NCBI GenBank assembly: GCA_021734995.1
Contig: JAIPHX010000009.1
Span: forward strand, 1 to 32,136
Length of the DNA stretch: 32,136 nucleotides
Source of the DNA: Minisyncoccota bacterium
Lineage (GTDB): Bacteria; Patescibacteriota; Minisyncoccia; Phycocordibacterales; UBA9973
Reading direction: 5' to 3'
In this document: positions 25,279 to 32,136 of the stretch, one piece after another
How positions within the stretch are numbered: position 1 is the first letter of the stretch
How the letters are laid out: every line of letters starts with the position of its first letter
The notes under the pieces: model-generated
What the model was told of the DNA's origin: nothing
What the model saw: only the letters and a program-made list of their open reading frames with translations
Databases searched by the model: none
Position numbers and translations under genes: made by a program

Positions 25279-25953
25279 TTACGGCTTACTCTCTCGCACA
25301 ATCTTACCATCTTCTAAGTATACAATACGATCGCAATATTTTGCATACTCTGCTTCGTGGGTAACCATGACAATGGTTTGACCTTTTTTATGTATTTCTT
25401 GAAAAAGTTCTATAACAGAATTACCAGAGACACTATCTAGATTGGCAGTAGGCTCATCTGCAAAAAGTATTTTTGGATTATGGGCCATGGCTCTTGCAAT
25501 AGAGACTCTTTGTTGTTCTCCTCCTGAAAGCTGACTTGGCTTGTTATTGATTCTTTCTGCTAAGCCAATACTTTCAAGAATTTTTCGGCTAATACTTATC
25601 GCCTCATCAGAAGAATGTCCTTGCATCAAAAGTGGAATCATTACATTTTCCAATGCAGAAAGTTCTGGAATCAGAGCATAATCTTGAAAAACATATCCCA
25701 AAGTAGAAAGACGCATTTTGGTTCTTTCTTCATGATTCATTTCTTCTGTGTTTATTCCATTTAAAACTATTTCTCCCTTGGTAGGGTGATCAAGAAGACT
25801 AATCTGATACATCAAAGTAGATTTACCTGCACCAGACTTTCCCATAATACCCAAAAACTCTCCTTCTTTCACCTCCAAATCAATCCCTTTTAATACATGA
25901 GTTTCTAAATCTTTTGTTTTAAATGTTTTGTATAAATTTTTTACTTTAATCAT
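25279..25953 (-). CDS. MacB/LolD-type ABC transporter ATPase
   Basis: The 224-residue protein has all ABC motifs: Walker A GKSGAGKST (38-46), Q-loop VFQDYALIPELSALENV, signature LSGGEQQRV (142-150), Walker B ILFADEPTANLD (162-173) and the H-loop in MVTHEAEYA. The ENVMIPL segment and the small size place it in the MacB/LolD/FtsE group that pairs with FtsX-like permeases. The permease gene lies 17 nt upstream and the adaptor gene before it, so a three-part exporter is encoded. Confidence 0.95.
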   Translation of the reverse strand: MIKVKNLYKTFKTKDLETHVLKGIDLEVKEGEFLGIMGKSGAGKSTLMYQISLLDHPTKGEIVLNGINTEEMNHEERTKMRLSTLGYVFQDYALIPELSALENVMIPLLMQGHSSDEAISISRKILESIGLAERINNKPSQLSGGEQQRVSIARAMAHNPKILFADEPTANLDSVSGNSVIELFQEIHKKGQTIVMVTHEAEYAKYCDRIVYLEDGKIVRESKP

Positions 25954-25970
25954 TTTTTTAATTTAAATTT

Positions 25971-27254
25971 TTATCTTCCCAAAATACTATCTAATGTATT
26001 TTTCTTTACAATATTTCTAGCGGGTATATATCCTGCGACAAGAGTAACCAAAAGAAGTAATGCAAATCTAAAGGAAGTCTCCCCTATTGGGGCTACCAAA
26101 ATACCATCAGAAAAAGGAAAGTCTAGCGGGTGCGACAAAAAGAAAGGGACTAATAAAGCATATACTACTATCATCCCCAAAATTCCACCTGCAGAAGCGT
26201 AAAAGATAGATTGTAATATATATGATATTTCAATTGCTCTCTCTGATATACCTATTCCTTTCATAATACCTATGTATTTCCTACGCGTCACAGCGTTGAT
26301 AAATATGACAATAAAGATAGTAATAGAAGCTACCACAATACCTATAAGTCCGATAACATTTCCAAGCAAGCTAAAAGCGATTTTTATTTGATTCAAAAAA
26401 TCAGGAATGGCTTCAAGAGCAGTTTGAATCTTGCCATCATTTACAAAACCAACACTGACAAGATTGCTTTTTACCCTATCTGCTGAGATTGTAGAATTCG
26501 GTTTCAAATCTACAGCAATTTCATTTGCATTGATTCCTGGCCTATCTACCAATCGCCAAAAATCTTCCTCCGTCATGAAGGCACGCATAGATACCTCTCC
26601 CACTTTTGTATCTACAATACCTTTGACAATAAATGTTTTAGTCCTGTCATCAATAGTCACTTTTACTTCTTCTCCTGGATACACTCCTTCAAGAGAAGCG
26701 AAATAATCACCAAAGCCAGCAGAATATCTACGAAGTAGATTTGCCCCTATAAGTATTTTTCCACTTTCATTTGGAGAAAGATATTCTCCTTCTACGACAT
26801 ATTTTGATAAATTGGAAAGTGAATCCTCGGCTTTAGTATCAATTCCTGCAATCTGAGTAGCTACCACATCAGGCAGGGTACTAAAATCTCTACGAGTCTT
26901 GTAATTGGCTTCTACTCTACCATTTTCTATATATCTCAAACTTATGTTTTCTATCCCTTGCATTTTACTCAAAGTGCTCTCTATCTCATGCGTACGACTG
27001 ATATCTGGCTCGCCTGCTACGGTGGTAATGATTACATCTCCTGTATATTGTTCTTTGTTGGCTATATTTCCACCTTCAATCAATCCCACCAAAATACCAG
27101 ACACTACAACTAAATTCAAAAAAGTAAGTGTCATTATAAAAACAATTAAAAAGGTGGTGGATTTGTTGGAACCTTTTATTTGTCTTTTGGCTAAAAACCA
27201 AGCAACCCGCACAGTATTAAACCATTTTTTGTTAGAATATTTTTTTTCTTTCAT
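25971..27254 (-). CDS. FtsX/MacB-like ABC permease
   Basis: The 427-residue protein has an N-terminal membrane helix (TTFLIVFIMTLTFLNLVVVSGILVGL), a large extracytoplasmic domain (about 60-290), then three C-terminal helices (IGLIGIVVASITIFIVIFINAV; ASAGGILGMIVVYALLVPFFL; FRFALLLLVTLVAGYIPA) with RRKYIGIMKGIGIS between, the FtsX-like signature. This is the MacB topology with the ATPase encoded separately. The substrate is unknown; macrolides, peptides and lipoproteins are all possible for the family. It starts 6 nt after the adaptor stop. Confidence 0.92.
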   Translation of the reverse strand: MKEKKYSNKKWFNTVRVAWFLAKRQIKGSNKSTTFLIVFIMTLTFLNLVVVSGILVGLIEGGNIANKEQYTGDVIITTVAGEPDISRTHEIESTLSKMQGIENISLRYIENGRVEANYKTRRDFSTLPDVVATQIAGIDTKAEDSLSNLSKYVVEGEYLSPNESGKILIGANLLRRYSAGFGDYFASLEGVYPGEEVKVTIDDRTKTFIVKGIVDTKVGEVSMRAFMTEEDFWRLVDRPGINANEIAVDLKPNSTISADRVKSNLVSVGFVNDGKIQTALEAIPDFLNQIKIAFSLLGNVIGLIGIVVASITIFIVIFINAVTRRKYIGIMKGIGISERAIEISYILQSIFYASAGGILGMIVVYALLVPFFLSHPLDFPFSDGILVAPIGETSFRFALLLLVTLVAGYIPARNIVKKNTLDSILGR

Positions 27255-27260
27255 TTATTT

Positions 27261-28664
27261 TTATTGAACTAAAACTTTTTCCCCTTCATTCAATCCAGCA
27301 AGAATTTCTATCATACTATCTGTTCCTTCTAATCCCACAGAAACACTTCTTTCTTCTGTCTTTCCATCAAGAAGTAAAACTTTTACCTTAGAATCTTCTC
27401 CTACTAAGTATTTTGGGATAGCGAGCACATTTTCTTTTTTCATTAAAGTAAGACTACCATTTGCGCTCATACCACTTTTGATACGAGGGTCAGCTTCTAA
27501 TCCTACAAAAGCTTCATACACAGGCACACCATCTACTTTTGTCTCTTTCGAATTGATAGTATTTAAAGTTCCAACAAAAATTTCTCCTGGCAAAGCATCA
27601 AAAGATATATTTATTTTTGATTCTGGTAAAATTCTAGAGACATCTAATTCAGATACTTTCAATACAATCTCCAATCTACCTTCACCCAAAAGAGAAATTA
27701 CCCTATCTCCCGTAGAAGCATTCTCCCCTACCACTTTTTCTATGTTTGTAACTTTTCCAGAAAATGGAGCGTATATAGTATTTTTTCGAATCTCTGCATT
27801 TATTTTATCTATCTCTGCTTGTGTTACTAAAGATTGACTATTGTCTTTCCCTGAAAGAAGTTTTTTGTAATCTGTCTCCGCTTGTTTTACAACCTTTTCT
27901 TTATTTTGTTTAGCTTCATTATAAGCACTTAGGTTTGCAAAGTATGCAGAACTTGCTTTGTTGGGTATATCTAAATACCAAATAGTATCATGGTATAAAT
28001 CCAAACTATCTGACAATGAAATATAAAGGCCTTTTGTGCCAAGCTTAGTTGGACCTTCTTCATTTACATCCACGATAGTCTTTTCAATATCAAAAGTTCG
28101 TAAAATATAATCAGATGAAGTGACATTTTCTTTTTCAATAGATACTTTATACCTTCCCTCCATACCTGAATATGCTCCTGTAATAGTAGGAGGTGTGACT
28201 GTATATGTAGAAGAGCTTGGAGTAAAAGTAAGTCCATCAGACAAAAGTTTTCTTCTCGCACTTTCTATTTTTGTATCTTCTAGACTTATAAGCTTATCAA
28301 GATTTTCTTTGGCCCCTTCCAAATCTACTTCAGAAGTATTTAAATTAACTTGTTTTATTTTTAAATCAGCCAAAAGCTCACCTATCTCAAGTTGAGCCAG
28401 CACTTGTCCTGCTCGGACTTCTTGATTGTTTTCTACATAGATTTTATTGATTCTTCCAGAAGAAGCAAAACCAAGATCTGCTCTATCTCCTGTACGAACA
28501 TCTCCAGAGAGTATTATAGACTGCTCTACAGTAACAGGAATGACTGTGTATGTTTCTGTTTTATCTTTCTTTCCGCTGACCAAAAATAAAACCGCCACCA
28601 AAACGATAACTCCAACAATAAAATAATACTTATTATTTAAGACAAAATTTGAATATTTTTTCAT
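27261..28664 (-). CDS. HlyD/MacA-like membrane fusion protein with inserted domain
   Basis: The 467-residue protein has an N-terminal membrane anchor (12-30), a split biotinyl-lipoyl-like domain (SGRINKIYVENNQEVRAGQVLAQLE near 69-93; TIYAPFSGKVTNIEKVVGENAS near 296), a helical hairpin (about 95-142 and 245-292), and a beta-barrel with a membrane-proximal domain at the C-terminus. An extra beta-rich region of about 100 residues (143-240) interrupts the hairpin at its tip, where Gram-negative MacA contacts TolC. First gene of the exporter operon. A GATACT box lies 6 nt before the ATG; its promoter quality is low. Confidence 0.9.
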   Translation of the reverse strand: MKKYSNFVLNNKYYFIVGVIVLVAVLFLVSGKKDKTETYTVIPVTVEQSIILSGDVRTGDRADLGFASSGRINKIYVENNQEVRAGQVLAQLEIGELLADLKIKQVNLNTSEVDLEGAKENLDKLISLEDTKIESARRKLLSDGLTFTPSSSTYTVTPPTITGAYSGMEGRYKVSIEKENVTSSDYILRTFDIEKTIVDVNEEGPTKLGTKGLYISLSDSLDLYHDTIWYLDIPNKASSAYFANLSAYNEAKQNKEKVVKQAETDYKKLLSGKDNSQSLVTQAEIDKINAEIRKNTIYAPFSGKVTNIEKVVGENASTGDRVISLLGEGRLEIVLKVSELDVSRILPESKINISFDALPGEIFVGTLNTINSKETKVDGVPVYEAFVGLEADPRIKSGMSANGSLTLMKKENVLAIPKYLVGEDSKVKVLLLDGKTEERSVSVGLEGTDSMIEILAGLNEGEKVLVQ

Positions 28665-28772
28665 AGATATAGTATCTTAACACAAATTAAGACCTTCTCG
28701 CAAATATAGATTTAAAGATAAAACACAATACATTTAGTAAAAATGCACTAAAAATTACCTTTTTTTAAACAA

Positions 28773-29768
28773 CTATAAGTCCTGCAAAAATTTACTGAGC
28801 TCTTTTTGTAGATTTTTTACAGCTTTATCATCAAACAAAGATACTACCAATACTTCTTTGTCCAATTTTGTAAAGTTTGATTTTTCCTGCTCTACTCTTT
28901 CAAAATCCACCACGTCTGTCTTCGTAAGTATAATTATTTCTTTTTTACTAGATAATCCTTCATCTCCCAAATTTTCTTTAGTGTCATATTTTTCTAATTC
29001 ATTTCTAATATCATTATATGCCTGCATCATATTTTCATTTTCAAATGATACCAAATGTGCAAGCATTCCCGTCCTTTTTATATGACGCAAAAACTTTACT
29101 CCAAGCCCTTTTCCTTCTGAAGCACCTTCTATTACTCCTGGAATATCAGCTACGATATACCCATAAAAATCTCCAAGGTTTGGATCTAGGGTAGTAAATG
29201 GATAATCACCCACTTTAGCTTCAGCATTAGTAAGAATATTTAAAAGAGAAGATTTACCAGCATTTGGTAATCCTATCAATCCCAAATCTGCAAAAAGCTC
29301 TAGCTCAACAGAAAATTCTCCTTTTTCTCCTTCTTCTCCATAATTAAATTCTTTAGGAGTAGTATTCACTGAACTTTTAAAATGCTCATTACCATAGCCA
29401 CCATAGCCACCTTTTAAAAGTAATTCTGTATCACCTTCTTTTAGAAGTTGCCATTTTTGATCTGTCTCTATATTTGTAACAACAGAACCAATCGGTAATT
29501 CCAAAAAGAAATCCTCTCCTCTTTTCCCATGAAGACTCTTTCCTTGCCCATCTCCTCCTTTTTCAGCCAAAAATTCTTTCTTGGATTTATACTTTGCTAA
29601 AATATTTATATCTCGGACTGCTTTGATATAAAAATCTCCACCTCGTCCGCCATCTCCACCCGCAGGACCACCCTTTGGCACAAATTTTTCTTGACGCCAA
29701 CGAACCACTCCATCTCCACCTTTTCCTGCTTCTGCTCTTATTTTAATTTCGTCTATAAATGATGCCAT
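28773..29768 (-). CDS. obgE: Obg GTPase
   Basis: The 331-residue protein has the glycine-rich Obg domain (1-158, with GGPAGGDGGRGGD and GKSLHGKRGEDFF) and the G domain with G1 GLPNAGKSS (166-174), G3 DIPG (208-211) in DIPGVIEGASEGKGLG, and G4 TKTD. The variable C-terminal domain of some Obg proteins is absent. Obg acts in 50S ribosome assembly. Its start lies 1 nt after the stop of the MYG1-family gene, so the two are translationally coupled. Confidence 0.97.
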   Translation of the reverse strand: MASFIDEIKIRAEAGKGGDGVVRWRQEKFVPKGGPAGGDGGRGGDFYIKAVRDINILAKYKSKKEFLAEKGGDGQGKSLHGKRGEDFFLELPIGSVVTNIETDQKWQLLKEGDTELLLKGGYGGYGNEHFKSSVNTTPKEFNYGEEGEKGEFSVELELFADLGLIGLPNAGKSSLLNILTNAEAKVGDYPFTTLDPNLGDFYGYIVADIPGVIEGASEGKGLGVKFLRHIKRTGMLAHLVSFENENMMQAYNDIRNELEKYDTKENLGDEGLSSKKEIIILTKTDVVDFERVEQEKSNFTKLDKEVLVVSLFDDKAVKNLQKELSKFLQDL

Positions 29769-29769
29769 A

Positions 29770-30672
29770 TTATTCTAATGTTTTTTTTGCTAAAGCGACC
29801 GCTCCTTCTTTACTTTTAGCTACTGCTAAAAATAAAGCTCTGTGACAAAATACTGCGTCATTTACTCCTGAAGATTTCACAATATCTTCATTCATCAGTC
29901 CTGCCCAATCTTTTGGAAAATCTTTTCTATTACCAAATGACTTACTATTTTTTCTAACTGCTTTTGCTCCCCAAAATTGATCACTCTTTCTAGGATAAAT
30001 TACAAAAAAAGTTTCTGGTAATACTTCGGCTGAAAAATCAAATGGGTAATCTTTATCAAGTACCAAGATTCTTTTATCTTCCGTATTCTCATATACTGCT
30101 AAAACTTTTTCTTCCGCTAGGACAAAAGCTTTGGTATGAATAATTTCTCTTTCTAAAATATTTTTTGCCATCTCTACACTTTTCAAAAACATTTCATCTA
30201 TATCTAAATCAGCTTCAAGCCAAGTCGGACGCATAGACAACAAAGCAGATTGGATAAAATATGGAGAGATCTCATGATCAAAAGAAATTAAATTTTGACC
30301 ATTATCATTGGCATCTATTGGTGCCACTATTCTAGTATCTAAAAGATCGGCGGACTTTTGATCTCCACATAGCTCTACTCCGTATTTTTTCCAAACCAAA
30401 CCAAAAGAAGCATATTCTATGCCATTTTCCCTCTTCCCCGCTCCTCCTGTTTGATGATGATCAAACAAATCCTTGGCAGGATCATAGATACCCCCTACAT
30501 CAAAAACAATGTCTCCATTTTCAATTATTTCTTTGTCTCTAGTTCTAAATATTTTGTATTCTTTACCATCTCTTTGAAACAAAAGTGCAAAGACTGCTGA
30601 AGAAAATATATCGTCAGCATGAAATGAACCATTATGTGTCACTAGTTTTATAATTTTTTCTCCATCCATCAT
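29770..30672 (-). CDS. MYG1-family DHH-like phosphoesterase
   Basis: The 300-residue protein starts LVTHNGSFHADDIFSSAVFALL and has DHHQTGGAGKRENGIEYASFGLVWKKYG and VAPIDANDNG, the conserved metal-binding motifs of the MYG1 (UPF0160) family, with GLMNEDIVKSSGVNDAVFCHRALFLA near the end. Relatives act as 3'-5' exonucleases with a DHH-like active site; the bacterial role is not settled. Two ATGs in a row make the exact start uncertain by one codon. A TGC-TAGATT box 8 nt upstream could be its promoter. It is coupled to obgE. Confidence 0.88.
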   Translation of the reverse strand: MMDGEKIIKLVTHNGSFHADDIFSSAVFALLFQRDGKEYKIFRTRDKEIIENGDIVFDVGGIYDPAKDLFDHHQTGGAGKRENGIEYASFGLVWKKYGVELCGDQKSADLLDTRIVAPIDANDNGQNLISFDHEISPYFIQSALLSMRPTWLEADLDIDEMFLKSVEMAKNILEREIIHTKAFVLAEEKVLAVYENTEDKRILVLDKDYPFDFSAEVLPETFFVIYPRKSDQFWGAKAVRKNSKSFGNRKDFPKDWAGLMNEDIVKSSGVNDAVFCHRALFLAVAKSKEGAVALAKKTLE

Positions 30673-30706
30673 ATATACTTAATCTAGCAAATATTTGGAA
30701 TATTAG

Positions 30707-31345
30707 CTATTTTTCACAATGATCAATACAAGAATGATCATTTTTAAATCCATTTTTTACGAACTTCATCATTGTAAACATATTGGCTACCAATTTATCA
30801 AAAAATACAAAGGCAAGTATCAAAAGGATACTAATAAAAGAAAATCTCCACATTTCTTTACTAAATCCAAGAGCGGTCTCTCCAAAAAAATATCCAATCA
30901 ACAAAAGACTAGGAGCCCAGATAATAGTAGAAATGATTTCTGCTTTAAAGTATGTTTTTAGGCTAATACGATTAAATCCTGAGAAAATAAGAGTAAAGTA
31001 GTTGAGACCCATAATGAATTTTGAAATAAAAATAGAAAAGAAGGGTTTTGTTTTAAAATTGGGCATAATACATAAAATCTTTTTATTCACATATTTCAAA
31101 AAAGTAGAATCACTGTATTTTTTAGAAATATAAAATCCAATATAGTAACAAGCAATTGTTTTTACAAAAGAACCAGCAAAAATAAAAATGAGAGAAGTGG
31201 TAAAATCCAACGCTCCAAGTCTAGAAAAAACTCCCGTAGCCAGAAGCACTATTTCTCCTTCAAAAATCAATCCCAGCAATATAACCAAATATGCCCATAG
31301 GTGGTTGTTCTCTATTATATGATTTAAGAATTGAACTGAGTGCAT
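30707..31345 (-). CDS. DedA-family membrane protein
   Basis: The 212-residue protein has several membrane helices (about 17-38, 50-75, 105-125, 135-155, 165-185). The FEGEIVLLATGVFSRLGALDF segment matches the DedA N-terminal motif E-x-x-x-x-x-x-x-G. The downstream motif around ISKFIMGLNYFTLIFSGFNRISLKTYF is diverged: the family usually has a Pro/Arg pair (F-x-P-x-x-R) that is not clear here. DedA proteins affect membrane potential, and some members flip polyprenyl phosphate or phosphatidylethanolamine; which applies here is unknown. It starts 1 nt after the yqeY stop. Confidence 0.75.
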   Translation of the reverse strand: MHSVQFLNHIIENNHLWAYLVILLGLIFEGEIVLLATGVFSRLGALDFTTSLIFIFAGSFVKTIACYYIGFYISKKYSDSTFLKYVNKKILCIMPNFKTKPFFSIFISKFIMGLNYFTLIFSGFNRISLKTYFKAEIISTIIWAPSLLLIGYFFGETALGFSKEMWRFSFISILLILAFVFFDKLVANMFTMMKFVKNGFKNDHSCIDHCEK

Positions 31346-31346
31346 T

Positions 31347-31796
31347 TTAGAATAAAGAATCCACTACTTGCTTTACAGTATTTCCATCAGCTTTTCCTTT
31401 TAAGTCTTTCATTAGAGCAGACATTAATAATCCTTTCTTGGTAGGGTCATCTATTCCAAGCTCTGCTTTTTTTGCTTTAGCAATCTCTCTTACTTCCCCT
31501 TCTTCCATCATTTTTGGAAGAAAAGTCTCAAGCACAGCTAGCCCCGCTTCTTCTTCTTTTACTAAATCTTCTCTATTACCTTTTTTAAATTGTTCTATTG
31601 AATCTTTGCGTTGCTTGGCAAGTCTAGCAAGAACAGCTAAGACTTCTTCATCTGTAAGAATATCTGTGGGTTTTTTACCTTTTGATACTAGTTCATTGGT
31701 AAAAGCAGATACAGCTAGACGCAAGACAGAAAGTCGCACAGCATCTTTTGCCAGCATCGCCTCTTTTATACTATTTTTAATTGTTTCGTGAAGCAT
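31347..31796 (-). CDS. yqeY: YqeY/GatB-tail domain protein
   Basis: The 149-residue protein is a stand-alone YqeY domain: an N-terminal helical bundle (KEAMLAKDAVRLSVLRLAVSAFTNEL..KGKKPTDILTDEEVLAVLARLAKQRKDSIEQFKKGNREDLV) and a C-terminal domain with KKGLLMSALMKDLKGKADGNTVKQVV. It is homologous to the tail of GatB and may bind tRNA; the role in the cell is not established. A TATGAT box 6 nt before the ATG predicts a leaderless mRNA. Confidence 0.95.
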   Translation of the reverse strand: MLHETIKNSIKEAMLAKDAVRLSVLRLAVSAFTNELVSKGKKPTDILTDEEVLAVLARLAKQRKDSIEQFKKGNREDLVKEEEAGLAVLETFLPKMMEEGEVREIAKAKKAELGIDDPTKKGLLMSALMKDLKGKADGNTVKQVVDSLF

Positions 31797-31802
31797 ATAA
31801 TT

Positions 31803-31811
31803 ATCATATCA
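31803..31811 (-). promoter_or_regulatory. Extended -10 promoter of yqeY
   Basis: TGA-TATGAT on the minus strand (hexamer 31803-31808) lies exactly 6 nt (AATTAT) before the ATG. It sits in the 29-nt gap after the peptidoglycan-binding gene. Confidence 0.5.
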
Positions 31812-31825
31812 AAAATTTTAATTAT

Positions 31826-32136
31826 TTAAAACCTTATATTACTTAGCAACGCATTAAGTACTCCCCTACTCTTCGGTCCAAAGATACCATCAGGAGTAAG
31901 ATTGTTTGCTTTTTGAAATTTAATAAGAGCATTTTTGGTAGCCGGTCCAAAGTAAGTGGTTTCATTTCCTAGAGATCCTGCACCACTAATAGAGACTGTG
32001 TAGCCTAGAGTGTTTAATGCTTGTTGTAGTTGTCTCACATCTTCACTTCTTTTGTTTTGGGAAAGAACAGGGGTAGTGGTTTTAAAGGGTACTGTGTTAG
32101 AAGGAAGGATGTTTGGGGTATTTGTTAGATTTGGTA
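31826..32136 (-). CDS. Peptidoglycan-binding protein, C-terminal part (5' end beyond right edge)
   Basis: The frame is open from the right edge to TAA at 31826-31828, about 102 residues. The first 30 form a Thr/Pro/Asn/Ser-rich linker, followed by a complete PG_binding_1 domain (EDVRQLQQALNTLGYTVS..NETTYFGPATKNALIKFQKANNL..DGIFGPKSRGVLNAL). A GTG at 32036-32038 could open a 70-residue frame, but coding continues upstream without a break, so this is the tail of a longer, probably secreted wall-attached protein. The enzymatic or structural part lies outside the window. Confidence 0.9.
   Translation of the reverse strand, partial: PNLTNTPNILPSNTVPFKTTTPVLSQNKRSEDVRQLQQALNTLGYTVSISGAGSLGNETTYFGPATKNALIKFQKANNLTPDGIFGPKSRGVLNALLSNIRF

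Overview
The window is AT-rich and packed with short-spaced genes, almost all on the minus strand; only priA and trhO are on the plus strand. Gene content (compact informational genes, a complete F-type ATP synthase, no visible respiratory chain or biosynthetic clusters, secreted proteins with Thr/Pro-rich linkers and peptidoglycan-binding tails) and unusual expression signals suggest a small-genome bacterium of the Candidate Phyla Radiation (Patescibacteria, probably a Parcubacteria-type lineage). This placement is inference from style and content; there is no rRNA to confirm it. The standard code fits, but none of the 34 genes whose stop is visible ends in TGA.

Layout. 1-1855: 5' portion of a secreted beta-propeller/Calx-beta protein running off the left edge. 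1961-5442 (minus): mreB, a DNA polymerase III delta'-like gene, frr and rseP. 5480-7480 (plus): a PriA-like protein whose helicase motifs are lost. 7499-8173: rsmI. 8212-15147 (minus): complete ATP synthase operon in the order atpZ/I-B-E-F-H-A-G-D-C, with structured spacers on both sides of atpE. 15238-15309: tRNA-Ile(GAU). 15475-15804: an RRM RNA-binding protein with a long, potentially switching 5' leader and a strong terminator. 16045-16534: ParD/RelE-type toxin-antitoxin pair with a 20-bp palindromic operator. 16605-20005: prfA, rpmE, a coiled-coil lytic transglycosylase and rplY. 20203-21102 (plus): trhO. 21158-23770: FAD-linked oxidase and class II aldolase. 23824-28664: gatB plus a MacAB-like exporter (adaptor, permease, ATPase). 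28773-31796: obgE, a MYG1-family protein, a DedA-family membrane protein and yqeY. 31826-32136: C-terminus of a peptidoglycan-binding protein entering from the right edge.

Expression logic. Many stand-alone genes carry a -10 hexamer exactly 6-7 nt before the start codon (frr, priA, rsmI, prfA, fba, trhO, yqeY, mreB, rplY, rpmE), which predicts leaderless mRNAs. Operon-internal genes start after A-rich, Shine-Dalgarno-free sequence. Against this background the RRM gene stands out, with a leader of about 180 nt and a strong Shine-Dalgarno held in a hairpin. The transglycosylase gene also stands out, because its start codon lies inside a structure that looks like an intrinsic terminator.

Functionally the window combines translation (frr, prfA, rpmE, rplY, gatB, yqeY, obgE, rsmI, trhO, tRNA-Ile), cell shape and envelope (mreB, rseP, transglycosylase, exporter, DedA, secreted proteins) and energy (F-ATPase, aldolase, FAD oxidase). 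No CRISPR array, insertion sequence or prophage is visible, and no stretch longer than 300 bases lacks a gene.
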